Shown here: positions 1 through 14,300 of the stretch, piece by piece
How the letters are laid out: each line of letters starts with the position of its first letter
Position numbering within the stretch: the first letter of the stretch is position 1
Source of the DNA: Amoebophrya sp. AT5.2
Lineage: Eukaryota; Sar; Dinophyceae; Syndiniales; Amoebophryaceae
DNA: 18,601 bases
Direction: 5' to 3'
Assembly (NCBI GenBank): GCA_005223375.1
Contig: RXOD01004757.1
Coordinates: forward strand, 1-18,601
Position numbers and translations under genes: made by a program
Notes under the pieces: model-generated
The model's database searches: none
Seen by the model: the letters and a program-made list of their open reading frames with translations, nothing else
Told to the model about the DNA's origin: nothing

Positions 1-83
1 CCTTGACGCACTCGCCACCCAAGGGAACCCATTACCAAGCACTTACCAGCTGCTCACTTACCATCTGGCCCGGTCATAAAATC
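1..83 (+). mobile_element. 3' end of a TIR-bearing introner (intron, partial)
   Basis: The window opens inside an intron of COG4. Positions 55-78 hold CACTTACCATCTGG followed by CCCGGTCATA, the same right-hand inverted-repeat end seen in the introns ending at 1425, 2635, 4483 and 17573. By the junction rule that works elsewhere here (exon resumes five bases after CATA) the exon starts at about 84. The left end of the element lies outside the window, so neither its length nor its direct repeat can be checked. Confidence 0.7.
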
Positions 84-3000
84 TACGCACCCGGACGTGC
101 TGAAATTGCTCAGCAGCGATGAGGGCGTGTCCGTGGTCGCAAAACTGGAGGACGCCGGGAAAAAACTATCGTCTATCGTGAACCAAGAATTCGAGCAGGC
201 GATCAAGAACAAGGACCAGAAGGCGGTGTCGCGCTTTGCGAAGCTGTTCTACCCGTTGGGTTTGGCGGAGAGCGCGGTACTCACCTACATCCAGTTCATC
301 CGGGAGCGGATACGAGAGAGCGCGGCGGCCTCCATCTCCAAACTGCGGCGCCTGCAGTTCAACAGCAGAGGAGGAGCCTCTTCCACTTCAGCTTCAAACT
401 CCTCCAATTCATCCGAGATGCCCCCCTACGCGGAGACGCTTTGGTCGGTGTTCGCGCACATATCGGACATTCTCCAGCACAACAAAAACAACCTCGAGAC
501 TGAGTTCGGCGTAGAGAACTACGTCACGTTCCTGAAAAACATCTACGCCGAGGTGAGCAGCCAGCAGGTGAAAATCCTCCAGCTCTTCAAGGACCAGGAG
601 TATGGGAAATATCTGGGGGGAGGGGGCAGCTCTGGCTCTGGGTCCGCCTCTGCTACCACCGGCAGCACAACATCCTCTGTGCAGAACAAGATGTCGGGGC
701 TTCTGATGTCGGGGAACATAGTGCTGTCGGCTGCAGGATCCAGGGGCGGAAACCAACAAACGCCGCAATCCCTCATCGCGCAGAACAAGGACAAGGTAAG
801 GCTCGTGCTGGCACAGATGCAGGCGTTGTAGGAACCGAGATCAGCGATGGTAACGGTAAGTAGGCAAGTGGTAAAGTGTTTTTTTGTTGGGGGAGCTCTT
901 CGGGGTGCCGTCTGGCTATGTCCTGCAAAGAAATTCGCAGTAGTTGTTAATGTAGGTGTAGCAGAATATAAGCGGCGTTCCGCGGTCGGCAGGCCTGCCA
1001 CCTGTGCACCCTACAGCTGCAAATAATAGATCACCACCCTAGGCGCCCCTTCCTGCTCCACCTGCTTCGCGACAGTCATCTCCAGCGCGGTCGTTGTCGT
1101 AGCAGTAGCTCTAGTGGGCAGTGGCTGTCCTAGGACCGCGACCTCCCTAGGAAGCTTCCGACCGCGACCTCCCTCCCCCTTCCAATGGCTTATCTCCCAC
1201 CGGCAAAGCGGGTCGCTCGCTTTCCACCCTGGCAACGCGGGTCGCTCGGAAGCTGCCGCCTCCTAGTCTCTCCATCGAATGGGAACTATCTCTGAGACCG
1301 CGAGCGTCAGGCGCAACCTCCGGAATCGGCACAACTCGCCATCGCCAAATGGCGAGGACGTGTTGCCTATCAACATTTACGACTTCCATACTTCACTTAC
1401 CATCTCCTGGTCCCTTCATACGCCGCTGCAGAAAACGGAGACCTTTGACTGCTTCATCCGACAGCTGATCGCGGACGCGCATACCGCGATCATGGGTAGC
1501 GGCCATGGTGAACAATACGAGAAAACCCCCCCCGAAGCATCGGACAAGAACATCGAGATGATCACGCACAGCATCGTCGGGGAGGCTGAGGCTACAAAAG
1601 CCGCGCAGGACCTGGTGTCGAGTTACGTGGTGCTCACGAAGGAGCTTCTGCAGATCGAGATCAAACAAGCCATCGAGGGAGACGAAGTAGACGTGGACGA
1701 TGAAGACCCGGGTGTCTCCAGCATGGTGGACGACGTGTTTTTCGTACTCAAAGCAAGCATCGAAGCAAGCATGGAGACGTACTACTTACCGATTTTTTGC
1801 TATTAGTTACCGATAATTCATTGGACCGATTTCAACACTTATTTTCAACATAGTTTCTGTTGAGAGACAGAGACACACGACACGGCACAAAAATAATTCG
1901 AAAGAAAAGGATGTAGCCGTCACGCACTGAATGGCTGAACGAAACCAAAACCAGGTGCAACCTCGTGGCGGTTTGTTGCATCATCAACGAGGTGGGGATG
2001 TTTTTGTCCAAGGACAGCCTCATCTACCAGGCGATTGAAGCCAACCTCCGGGAGGCACTCCCGGCGTACCGGGTCTTCGTCTCCGACGTCCGCCACATCA
2101 CCGATTTCGAGGAGGACAGACACGCTATGAAAGGACCAGGAGCTGGTGAGTAGCGGTATACGTATAGCCAAGAACTGGTTGTATAAGTTGTACTATAAAA
2201 AATAGGTAATGTTGGGGCTGGGGCCAACAAGCAACTCGGACTCGGATGGCGAGTACTACACTACGTCGAGGCGCTCTGAAGATTCATATCTGGCGCGAAC
2301 TACGCGAAGGAGTCTCGAGGAGGCGGCTTTCCCGCCGGAGCTGAGTCGTTGGGGGGTGGACGGAAATGGTAGGGGAAATAAGCAGGGGGAAAGGTGGTGA
2401 TAGGACGACTTGAAACCAGGGCAAAAGACGGCGGCGCTTAGGGTGGCGATTGGTTGTCAGCTATAAGGTGCAGGAGTGCCGAGGGCCATCTTGCCAACTG
2501 CAAAAGGCCGCCTGTGCTCCTACTCCGGACCTCTTCTTAGGACCACCCCCAAGGGGGACCGACCCCAGAGAGCCCCCTCCAAGTTTCCACTAAATATCAC
2601 GATACCCACTCCCCATCTGGCCCCACCATACGCGCCTTGGCGGGTTTCTACGACCACATGCTGACGCAAAAAGCGGCCATGCTGGGCGGTGCGATGAACG
2701 TGGGCGCCGTCTTGGGAGTGGACCACAACGATGCGTCCAATGCGTATTCGGGCCTGTCCAGTGCTTCTGCCACTACTCAAAAAGGCACGACATCAGGTAC
2801 TAAGGAAGCGAAGTCGAAGATTATCCAGTCCGGCGACAGCTGGCCGCACGCGTGCAACAACTGCTACAAGTGTTAAGTCACGGATTCACTCCCATTCTCT
2901 CCACCGGCTGATCGAGTCGGTCCGCTTGGACCTCGGAATGAAGAAGCAAAGAGATTTTTAGACAGGAAGCCGAAAGACGAGAAGGGAAAGGAAGGTGTTG

Positions 3001-4877
3001 AGCGACTGGGGTCTCCTTGTCTCAGAAAGTGCTTTCACTGTCCTTTCGCTGTCCTTTGGCCGCGGGATATCTAGGGCACATAGGCTGCCGTGATTGGGCA
3101 GGTTTTGCAATCACACCTGCGGGATTTGTCTGCTAGGAAATGTTTCGAATTCGCGCCTTTTTCGCCTCCCTGTTCGGGATTACAGACAAAAATGGGAGCG
3201 AATCCGTCTCAACAAGTGCGTGGACTACCTGGACCGGCTGATCGAGTCGGTCCGCCTGGACTTCGGAAAAAAAACCGACGAGCAGGGGGAGCTGCTGTTT
3301 CCGGAAGACTTGGAGCAGGAGAAGAAGACTATGTTCGAGCACTGCTTGCAGAACCTGGGGGGGTTGCGGGGGGAATACCAGGGCCTCGCACTTCATATCC
3401 CGCTGGCGGCGGGAGGAAGCGGCCGCGCGGGGGAAAGGTCTTTTAATCTTTAATATGGAGATGGACCCATTTTTTATGCATAAATCTGACGATCGCTGGC
3501 TGAGGCGAAACCACAATCACCAGGCGTTGGCACGATGGCACTGCTATTTGTGTGGCAATCTGAATACGTCGGTCAACTTCGGTTCGGCTTGGACTGCGAT
3601 GTTTAGTGATTTGGCGATATTAAAGATATAAATAAAAGACCTTTCCCCCGCCCGGCCGCCTCCTCCTGCTGCCAGCGGGATGTGTAGTGCCAGAAGACAA
3701 TTTTATTGAGCTAATTGCATTGGTTGCGGATTAGGATTTTCATTTCTTTGAAACCGCTTTTATAGGATCGGCTCCTTTCGCGATGTTTCATGGAGTGAGG
3801 GGTCTAGCTCTCTTCTAGATATCTTTCTACGATGACGAGGAGCGAAAAGGTAAAGCGCTCCACGTCCACGCATCGACAACATAGCTGAAAGTCTAAATCT
3901 AAGCAGTTGCAGTTCATCTGACATGCAAAGTTCTTGTGGACCTTCCCCAAGCAAATCGAGTCGACTGAACATCACAGGCAGTCCATCCCGGGCATTCCTC
4001 GCAACACGGTGAACGCGTTGAAGCACCATTTGATACCGGCTTTGCTTCCCTTCGAGGAGGCGAACTTCAACGTGTCGGAACAGGAGTTCAACGACTGGCA
4101 AGTAAACGACCTCTTCGTGAACAACTTCATCCACCAGATCTCCAAGCTGCACGAGCACGTTATGTCAGGACCAGGCTGTAAGTGGCAACTGGTATATTAT
4201 AGTTTTTACTTTTAGTACTGTGTAATGGGTCCCCTTAGGTGGTGAAGGTGATTGCCTTAGATGGCACAGCAATTAGGCGGCGAGTGTCTGTGTCGCGCCG
4301 GGCGGTTTCAGAGATTGATGCCCCGCCATTCGATGGGGGGTATGGGGTAGCGTCCCCGCAGCTCTTGGGAGATGAGACATTGTCACTGAGAGGCACTAGG
4401 GGCGGGAAGCGGTTGCGGAAACTCACTAGTACCACTAATGTACTTAATACCCACAACTTACCCCTTGGTCTCACCATACGCGTGTCCAAGTGCTATTTGC
4501 CCGAGGTGGTGGCCGCCATCCTGAACCAGTTGATCGAGCAGACCTGCAACCGTCTCGCGACCCATGTCGCGAAGAAACCGAAGATCTCGCTCTACGGCGG
4601 GCTCCAGTTCGACCAGGATGTGCGGGCTTTGATGAACTACTTTTTGTCGCTGATGAGCTCCTCCCTCTCATCCGTGGTGGTGCGCAAGAAGTTCAAACGG
4701 CTGACGCAGATATCCTCGCTGCTGTCGTTGGAGGCGGTACGGGAACTGAAAGACTTCTACGGACAACAGAAGTGGGACCTGCGGAACGCGGAAATAAGGC
4801 TGTTTTTGGTGTTAAGGTTCTCGGAAAGCGAAGTGGAAAGAGACGCGGGATTCTTGCGGGGCGGGGGCTTCGGGTGA
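84..4877 (+). CDS. COG4: Conserved oligomeric Golgi complex subunit 4 (COG4), N-terminus outside window
   Basis: Exon model: 84-828, 1426-1778, 1955-2125, 2636-2870, 3217-3387, 3982-4160, 4484-4877, giving about 748 visible residues in one continuous frame ending at TGA. COG4 belongs to lobe A of the COG tethering complex, which handles retrograde vesicle traffic within the Golgi. Family matches seen: FAKLFYPLGLAES near the start; YAETLWSVFAHISDIL; the very characteristic SMVDDVFF block (about residue 347); CNNCYKCVDYLDRLIESV; EQEFNDWQVND (about 593); and YGGLQFDQDVRALMNYF followed by KRLTQISSLLSLE near the C-terminus. The human protein is about 785 aa and ends shortly after the equivalent of the last block, so the TGA at 4875-4877 fits. 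Oddities are Ser/Gly-rich inserts (residues about 95-110 and 175-200) and a mixture of canonical and non-canonical introns. The family assignment is secure. The 2125/2636 and 3387/3982 junctions are the least certain. Confidence 0.92.
829..1425 (+). mobile_element. COG4 intron 1: family A introner, 597 bp, non-canonical ends
   Basis: The left end reads TAGGAACCGAGATC then GATGGTAACGGTAAGTAGG. The right end reads CACTTACCATCTCC then TGGTCCCTTCATA, followed by CGCCG. The ends are imperfect inverted repeats. Joining 828 to 1426 gives ..LAQMQAL|LQKTETFD.., which aligns without a gap to the COG4 family helix at this point. The intron therefore begins TA and ends CG. Flanking repeat copies are CGTTG (824-828) and CGCCG (1421-1425). 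The interior has short direct repeats: GACCGCGACCTCCCT at 1134-1148 and 1160-1174, and GCGGGTCGCTCG twice between 1208 and 1248. Confidence 0.8.
1779..1954 (+). other. COG4 intron 2: canonical GT-AG spliceosomal intron, 176 bp
   Basis: The intron starts GTACTACTTACC and ends AAAACCAG. Joining 1778 to 1955 gives AC|G TGC, so the protein reads IEASMET-CNLVAVCC in frame with the family. No inverted repeats are visible at its ends, unlike its neighbours, so ordinary splicing coexists with introner splicing in one transcript. Confidence 0.8.
2126..2635 (+). mobile_element. COG4 intron 3: family A introner, 510 bp
   Basis: The left end is TATGAAAGGACCAGGAGCTG followed by GTGAGTAG. The right end is CCCCATCTGGCCCCACCATA followed by CGCGC. 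Flanking repeats are CACGC (2121-2125) and CGCGC (2631-2635), four of five identical. Joining 2125 to 2636 keeps the reading frame (..EDRHA|LAGFYDH..). The family is poorly conserved here, so the junction rests on the inverted repeats, the direct repeats and the frame rather than on alignment. Without removal, the frame meets TAG at 2151. Confidence 0.75.
2871..3216 (+). mobile_element. COG4 intron 4: family B introner with 7-bp target duplication, 346 bp
   Basis: The direct repeat ACAAGTG is exact at 2866-2872 and 3212-3218. Just inside lie inverted repeats: ACGGATTCACTCCCATT on the left (about 2880-2896) and AATGGGAGCGAATCCGT on the right (about 3191-3207), 16 of 17 paired. The sequence is unrelated to family A. 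Joining 2870 to 3217 gives CNNCYK|CVDYLDRL, matching the conserved asparagine pair and cysteine spacing of COG4. Every frame-keeping cut within the repeat gives non-GT-AG ends. Confidence 0.82.
2903..2938 (+). repeat. Copy of downstream COG4 exon sequence inside intron 4
   Basis: Thirty-six bases here match 3233-3268 in the next exon at 34 positions (ACCGGCTGATCGAGTCGGTC, then a stretch with two C/T changes). The copy lies directly after the left inverted repeat, 330 bp upstream of the exon original. Similarity fades at both ends. It is either a captured exon fragment or the remnant of a local duplication that accompanied intron birth. Confidence 0.85.
3388..3690 (+). mobile_element. MITE-like element with ~70-bp terminal inverted repeats
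   Basis: The left arm, about 3388-3456, and right arm, about 3617-3690, are inverted copies. Matching blocks include ATCCCGCTGGC, GCGGCCG/CGGCCGCC, the 17-base GCGGGGGAAAGGTCTTTT, and ATCTTTAATAT. The outer ends are GCACT and AGTGC. The 160-bp core contains no ORF of note, so the element is non-autonomous. I find no clear target-site duplication. It begins at the first base of the host intron. The transcript could fold into a very long hairpin. Confidence 0.85.
3388..3981 (+). other. COG4 intron 5: probable GC-AG intron, 594 bp
   Basis: Exon 5 ends ..RGEYQGL at 3387 and the next exon resumes after GGCAG at 3982 with SIPGIPRNTVNALKHH. This preserves frame and gives exactly the spacing seen in human COG4 between CLSDL and TAIKP. 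The intron would begin GC and end AG. The exact repeat CCTCGCA at 3384-3390 and 3997-4003 suggests another boundary, but cutting at matching points shifts the frame. The first 303 bp are the TIR element described separately. In 3691-3981 I see nothing recognisable. Confidence 0.6.
4161..4483 (+). mobile_element. COG4 intron 6: family A introner, 323 bp
   Basis: The left end is TATGTCAGGACCAGGCTGTA, continuing AGTGG. The right end is AACTTACCCCTTGGTCTC then ACCATA, followed by CGCGT. Flanking repeats are CACGT (4156-4160) and CGCGT (4479-4483). Joining 4160 to 4484 gives KLHEHV|SKCYLPEVV and aligns gap-free with COG4 up to the conserved GGLQFD block, which fixes the junction well. The ends are not GT-AG. 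Confidence 0.85.
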
Positions 4878-10285
<5,408 letters not shown>

Positions 10286-10288
<3 letters not shown>

Positions 10289-11013
10289 CTAATACCGAGA
10301 TCATGGCGATAGTAGAAACGCTTTTTTAATTCGCGCAACAAATGCTTTTTTTCGCGATTTTGCTCGAGACATCGAAATCAATGGTCCGCTGTGGCGCTAC
10401 TACGGGAGATGTCCTCCCTGGCGCTGCTTCGGTGCGCCGTGGCTACTCGTAGTTTCAGCCGAGGATAAGTGCGATCAGCCTATCAGCTACAACAATAGAG
10501 TGCTGCTCGCCAGAAGATTTATCATTATAGTTTTCCGACCGGTCGTAGTCGTTGCCGTTGCATCAGATCGGATCAGTTCACCACAGAGAATCTAGCTCTA
10601 GCACACGATGAGTGGTTGTTGTCGCCACGACCTTTAGCGACAAACATAAAAATGAAGAGAAAATCCGAGAGCGTGCGTCTCACGAAGTATTTGTTTAACA
10701 TGTTGACGAACATCTCAACATCTCGTTCTCGAGGAAGTGGAAGAAGAAATCCGGATTCCGACTCCGAAGCCGTGTTGTTCGTCCTCCAGCTGATAGGTTC
10801 GCATTGGCGCGCGGGTGTGTTCATCAACAGCAGTTAACATCGGATGATTCATTGAGCATCAGCATCAATTTCCTCCATCGCAAAAAATCAAACCCGCCGT
10901 TGCCGTAGGAAGTACTTTATCTTCCTGACGGAAGAAGAGTATCGTTTTCATATAATTATCACTGACTTCTCCGCCATTATTAGCCTCACTTACGACCTAG
11001 TCCTTCTAAGCGT
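10286..11013 (+). mobile_element. Introner-like element at the 3' end of AK-HSD
   Basis: The sequence after the last sense codon contains ACCGAGATCATGGCGATAGT (from about 10293), close to the left end of COG4 intron 1 (ACCGAGATCAGCGATGGTA). At 10987-11008, CACTTACGACCTAGTCC then TTCTA resembles the family A right end. The span is about 0.72 kb. If it is removed as an intron by the usual rule (10285 joined to 11014), the protein gains about 21 residues before a new stop near 11077. If not, the element supplies the TAA stop. No gene is recognised inside it; small ORFs occur on both strands but have no family resemblance. Confidence 0.5.
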
Positions 11014-11305
11014 CCCAGGTTCTCGCGAACCGAATCAATAGAAGGAATAAATGGTCGAGCCGAACAATGTAGTAAGTAAATTTCAGACCGTGCGTTGCAC
11101 CTCGTCGTTTCTACCTCTGAGGTTGAGGTTCTGGGGACGGTTTTGTTCGTCGCCGTAGCGATACCGAACCGCTTCAGAGAAGTGCTGCGGGATCGAACGA
11201 GAACGTCCTTTGCCGTACTGGAACGAACCATCCCAGTCGAGGATTGAAACAAGGAACCATCGCTGCGGCAACGACGACGACCACCAAGTTTCATTTTTAA
11301 GGGAG
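11014..11305. other. Upstream region of the RS-rich gene; no gene recognised
   Basis: About 290 bp between the introner-like element and the first ATG of the next gene. The frame of that gene is open back to about 11200 without an ATG, so the start at 11306 is the first available. A 102-codon antisense frame overlaps this stretch but has no family resemblance. Confidence 0.35.
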
Positions 11306-14300
11306 ATGGCCGCGCAGCCGCGCATGCCTGATCTGGCGGGGTCGCCGCATTGCACCCGCACGAGGAAGCAGCAACTTGCTATCGACGACCTGGGGAGGCT
11401 GTTGGAAGGACGGAAGCCGTTCCAAGTTGGCGGCGAATTCTTCTACGATGGGGCGGCGGAGCGGTACCGATCGGCCAAGTTCGCGCCCGAAGGAATGCGC
11501 TTCGAGGGAAAGGTGCTGCTGAATTTCTACTGCTATCAAAAACAGACTTCTAGAGTACTACTGCGTGCACTGCGACTCACTGCCATTGCAACAGTTGCAG
11601 CTGCAGGTCTAGTGATACTTTCTTTTCTTATTTACAACGCAATAATTGACATCAGGTGTTGTTCGTGCTCGAGAGTTGGACGCTGCACCGGATTCACGAG
11701 GCGGCTTTTGGAGAAGGAGATCCGACCAGCATCGTGGAACGCGATTACCTCGTTACCTCCCGGTCCTCCATGGCGAACTTGTTGGACCCGCGCAACGCGG
11801 ACACTTTGTTTGACGCCTTGGATGACGACATCCCCGCAATGCTCCCGGGCATCGAGGCTCCTGCTCCTCGGAAAAACTTAAACTTAGAGCACCTGCGCGG
11901 CCCGGGGAGCAGTAGTTGTGCTGGGGGGCCGCAGCCGCACCGAACGGAACGAGAAGAGAGGGACGTGGCGTTCGCGCAGGGCGGAGGCCGCGGGGGAGAG
12001 GAAAAAACGGAACATCATCAGCATCAAACTGATGAAAATAAAGCGAGCAGGCAGGTGGTCGTGGTGGAGGTGGAAGAAGACTTCGGGGACCAGGAGGAGC
12101 AGCTGCAGGAGGAACAAGGAACGCCTGACGACGAGTCGCTCTCGCCCTCTGCATCGGAACAAGCGGTAGCGGAAGAGCCGGCGGGGGTGCGGGAAGGAGA
12201 ACAACAAAGCGCTGCTCCTGGCGATGGTCCTTCTGTTGCAACCGCGGACCAGGAGCACGGCGAGCGCCACCGGGAAAACAAGGAGCAGCCGAGAACCCCC
12301 CTAAACCCCCCAAACTTCCGCGATCCTGCTGCTGATATGTTGAAAAAAAAACGCCCCGGCGAGCTAGCGGATAGAGTTGAAGCGGTGAAGAAAAAGCGGC
12401 GACGCGAAAAAGCGACATCTTCGGAGTCGTCCTCCTCCGAATCATCAGAGGAAGACGGAGCCGCCGGTCGTGATAAGGAAAAGGGTACTACACGGCGCAT
12501 GGCGACGCCGCCGACGGCGATGACAACCGCAGCCCCCGCAGGAGCTCTGACATCTACTACTTCATCCTCGAACCATCGGACCCATACAACGAGCTCCAAA
12601 CCGAGAAAAGCCTCCGAACAGCAATTGGAGTATAGGCCAACCGTCGAAGGCGAGGCCAAGGTGCTTGCCGCCGCCACGCGGTCGGCGGTATCGGCTTTGG
12701 CTCCAGCTTCCCATGGAACATCCGATCATATCCGTCGTCGTGCCGCTGCGGCCGCTGCGAAGGCCGGCGACGTCAGCGCCGTCGATTTCTCCTCGCGGCG
12801 AGGTTCGGGGTCGAGCAGTAGTGGTTCCTCGAGTAGCGGAGATTCGTCTGGCGGGAGCTCCTCGAGTCAGAGGTCCAAAGCTGCGAGGTCGGGGGGTCAT
12901 CTGAAGAAGCGCAAAGTCGCCGATCGGCGAAGTAAGCACGAACCGAGGAACCTGCGAGACCCTCGATATCACGGATGCCTATCACGGCACCCGAACGACA
13001 TCAAGGACAAGGGTGTTCCCAAGGCCAAGCCACCTCCGACGGACTGGATCGGGGCAGCAGCGATCGAGTCCGATCCAGCCCGTCGGGGAATGACTGGAAA
13101 CGGGACTAAACTACAAACATCGGCTGCTGTAGGGCGACCGCGTCAGGCGCGTTTTGCACTTGGTGCATTGGAAGAAGTCGAAGGAGCTGCGCGTGGTCGT
13201 GCTGGGGATTCGCGGTCGCGGGAGCGGAGCAAGCCGCCGTTGAGTACGCGGGCGAAAAGCATGGCACCAACACGCGGAAGTGCCACGGCAGCACCCCCGC
13301 GCGGGCGGAGCATGGCGCCAGTTCGAAACCTCCGCAGTAACCATGGTCCGCCGCAAGTACGGAATCAAGACGAAAGCGAAAGCCCGCGAAGCCAGGTTCT
13401 TGTTCCACCTATGTTGAATAGGCAACATTGATTCGTTTTTATCTACTAGGAAGGGTTGTATCTACTAGTTTCTTACTCTCAGTGTCAGTCTCAGCTCCTT
13501 CGGATTTCGATTGTTCGGAAAGAAAACGTCAAAAACGCTGGTATATGGTTAAAATCAAATTTTCCATTCGACGGTTGTTGAACCTCTACGACTAGACGAG
13601 AATCGAACCGACCGCTCGGCAGGTGCGGAAGAAGAAGAACCAATCGGCGGGCGGCGCGCGGATGCCGGGATCCTCGCCCGAGACCCTCGCATCCGCACGG
13701 CGACAGCAAGCTGAGGACCACCCTCACACAAGAAGACGACACGACGATAGCAGGAGGAGAAAAACACCTCCACGGCAACTTGCACAGGAAGATGAAGTCG
13801 ATGAAGAACAGGAACAATACTTTCAACGGGCAAAAGTCCTCCCGCCCCCCCCGGCGGGCAAGAAACTGCACCCCCAACGAGGAGAAGCGTTCGTAAGCAA
13901 GAAATCGCGTTACGAAGCCAACGAGGAGAAGCGTCCGCCGCCCCGGCGCGTCCCGGACCCTCCGCGGCTGCGCAGCCGCAGCAGCGGGCACGGCAGCAGC
14001 GGCCACGGCAACCCGGAAGCAGTGTGGGAAAACGTGCACCCGTCTGACCGGGATCGCCGCGGTAGAGGGGTAGAAGAAGTAGAAGCAGAAGAAGTAGTAC
14101 CTGTGCCACGACGAAACCGCGGAACCAAAAACGCACTGCGGGCGAGCCGAAGCAGCACGAATTCGCGGGACGACGGGATAATTCGTGCTCCGCTAGTACC
14201 CCCGCGGCTGCCTGATCATTTCCACCGACCTTCTTCCGACGGCGTAGCGAAGCAAATCACGACGCAGAAGAGATTACATAAAGATAAACCGGTTGACGAC

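Noticed and set aside
796..1431. A canonical GT-AG intron (AAG|GTAAGG ... CTGCAG|AAA) that keeps frame in COG4
   Set aside because: It would delete VRLVLAQMQALLQ, which aligns gap-free to the COG4 family; the TIR-bounded junction at 828/1426 keeps it.
3384..4003. Exact 7-bp repeat CCTCGCA as the boundary of COG4 intron 5
   Set aside because: The two copies are 613 bp apart, so splicing at matching points shifts the reading frame; the GC-AG junction at 3388/3981 keeps both frame and family spacing.
10652..10837. Small ORF of about 60 codons (MKRKSESVRL...)
   Set aside because: It lies inside the introner-like region, resembles no family, and could arise by chance.
10986..11294. Antisense ORF of about 100 codons starting with ATG
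   Set aside because: It overlaps the right end of the introner-like element and the upstream region of the RS-rich gene, and its composition does not look like a protein.
12024..12677. Long antisense ORFs within the RS-rich gene (also 14524-15278 and 11753-12445)
   Set aside because: They are shadows of GC-rich, repetitive sense codons; Arg/Ser/Pro-biased codons leave the complement open.
13874..13934. 17-base direct repeat CCAACGAGGAGAAGCGT at 13874 and 13918
   Set aside because: The copies are 44 bp apart, within an open exon and in different frames; this looks like local slippage or duplication, not a splice-related repeat.
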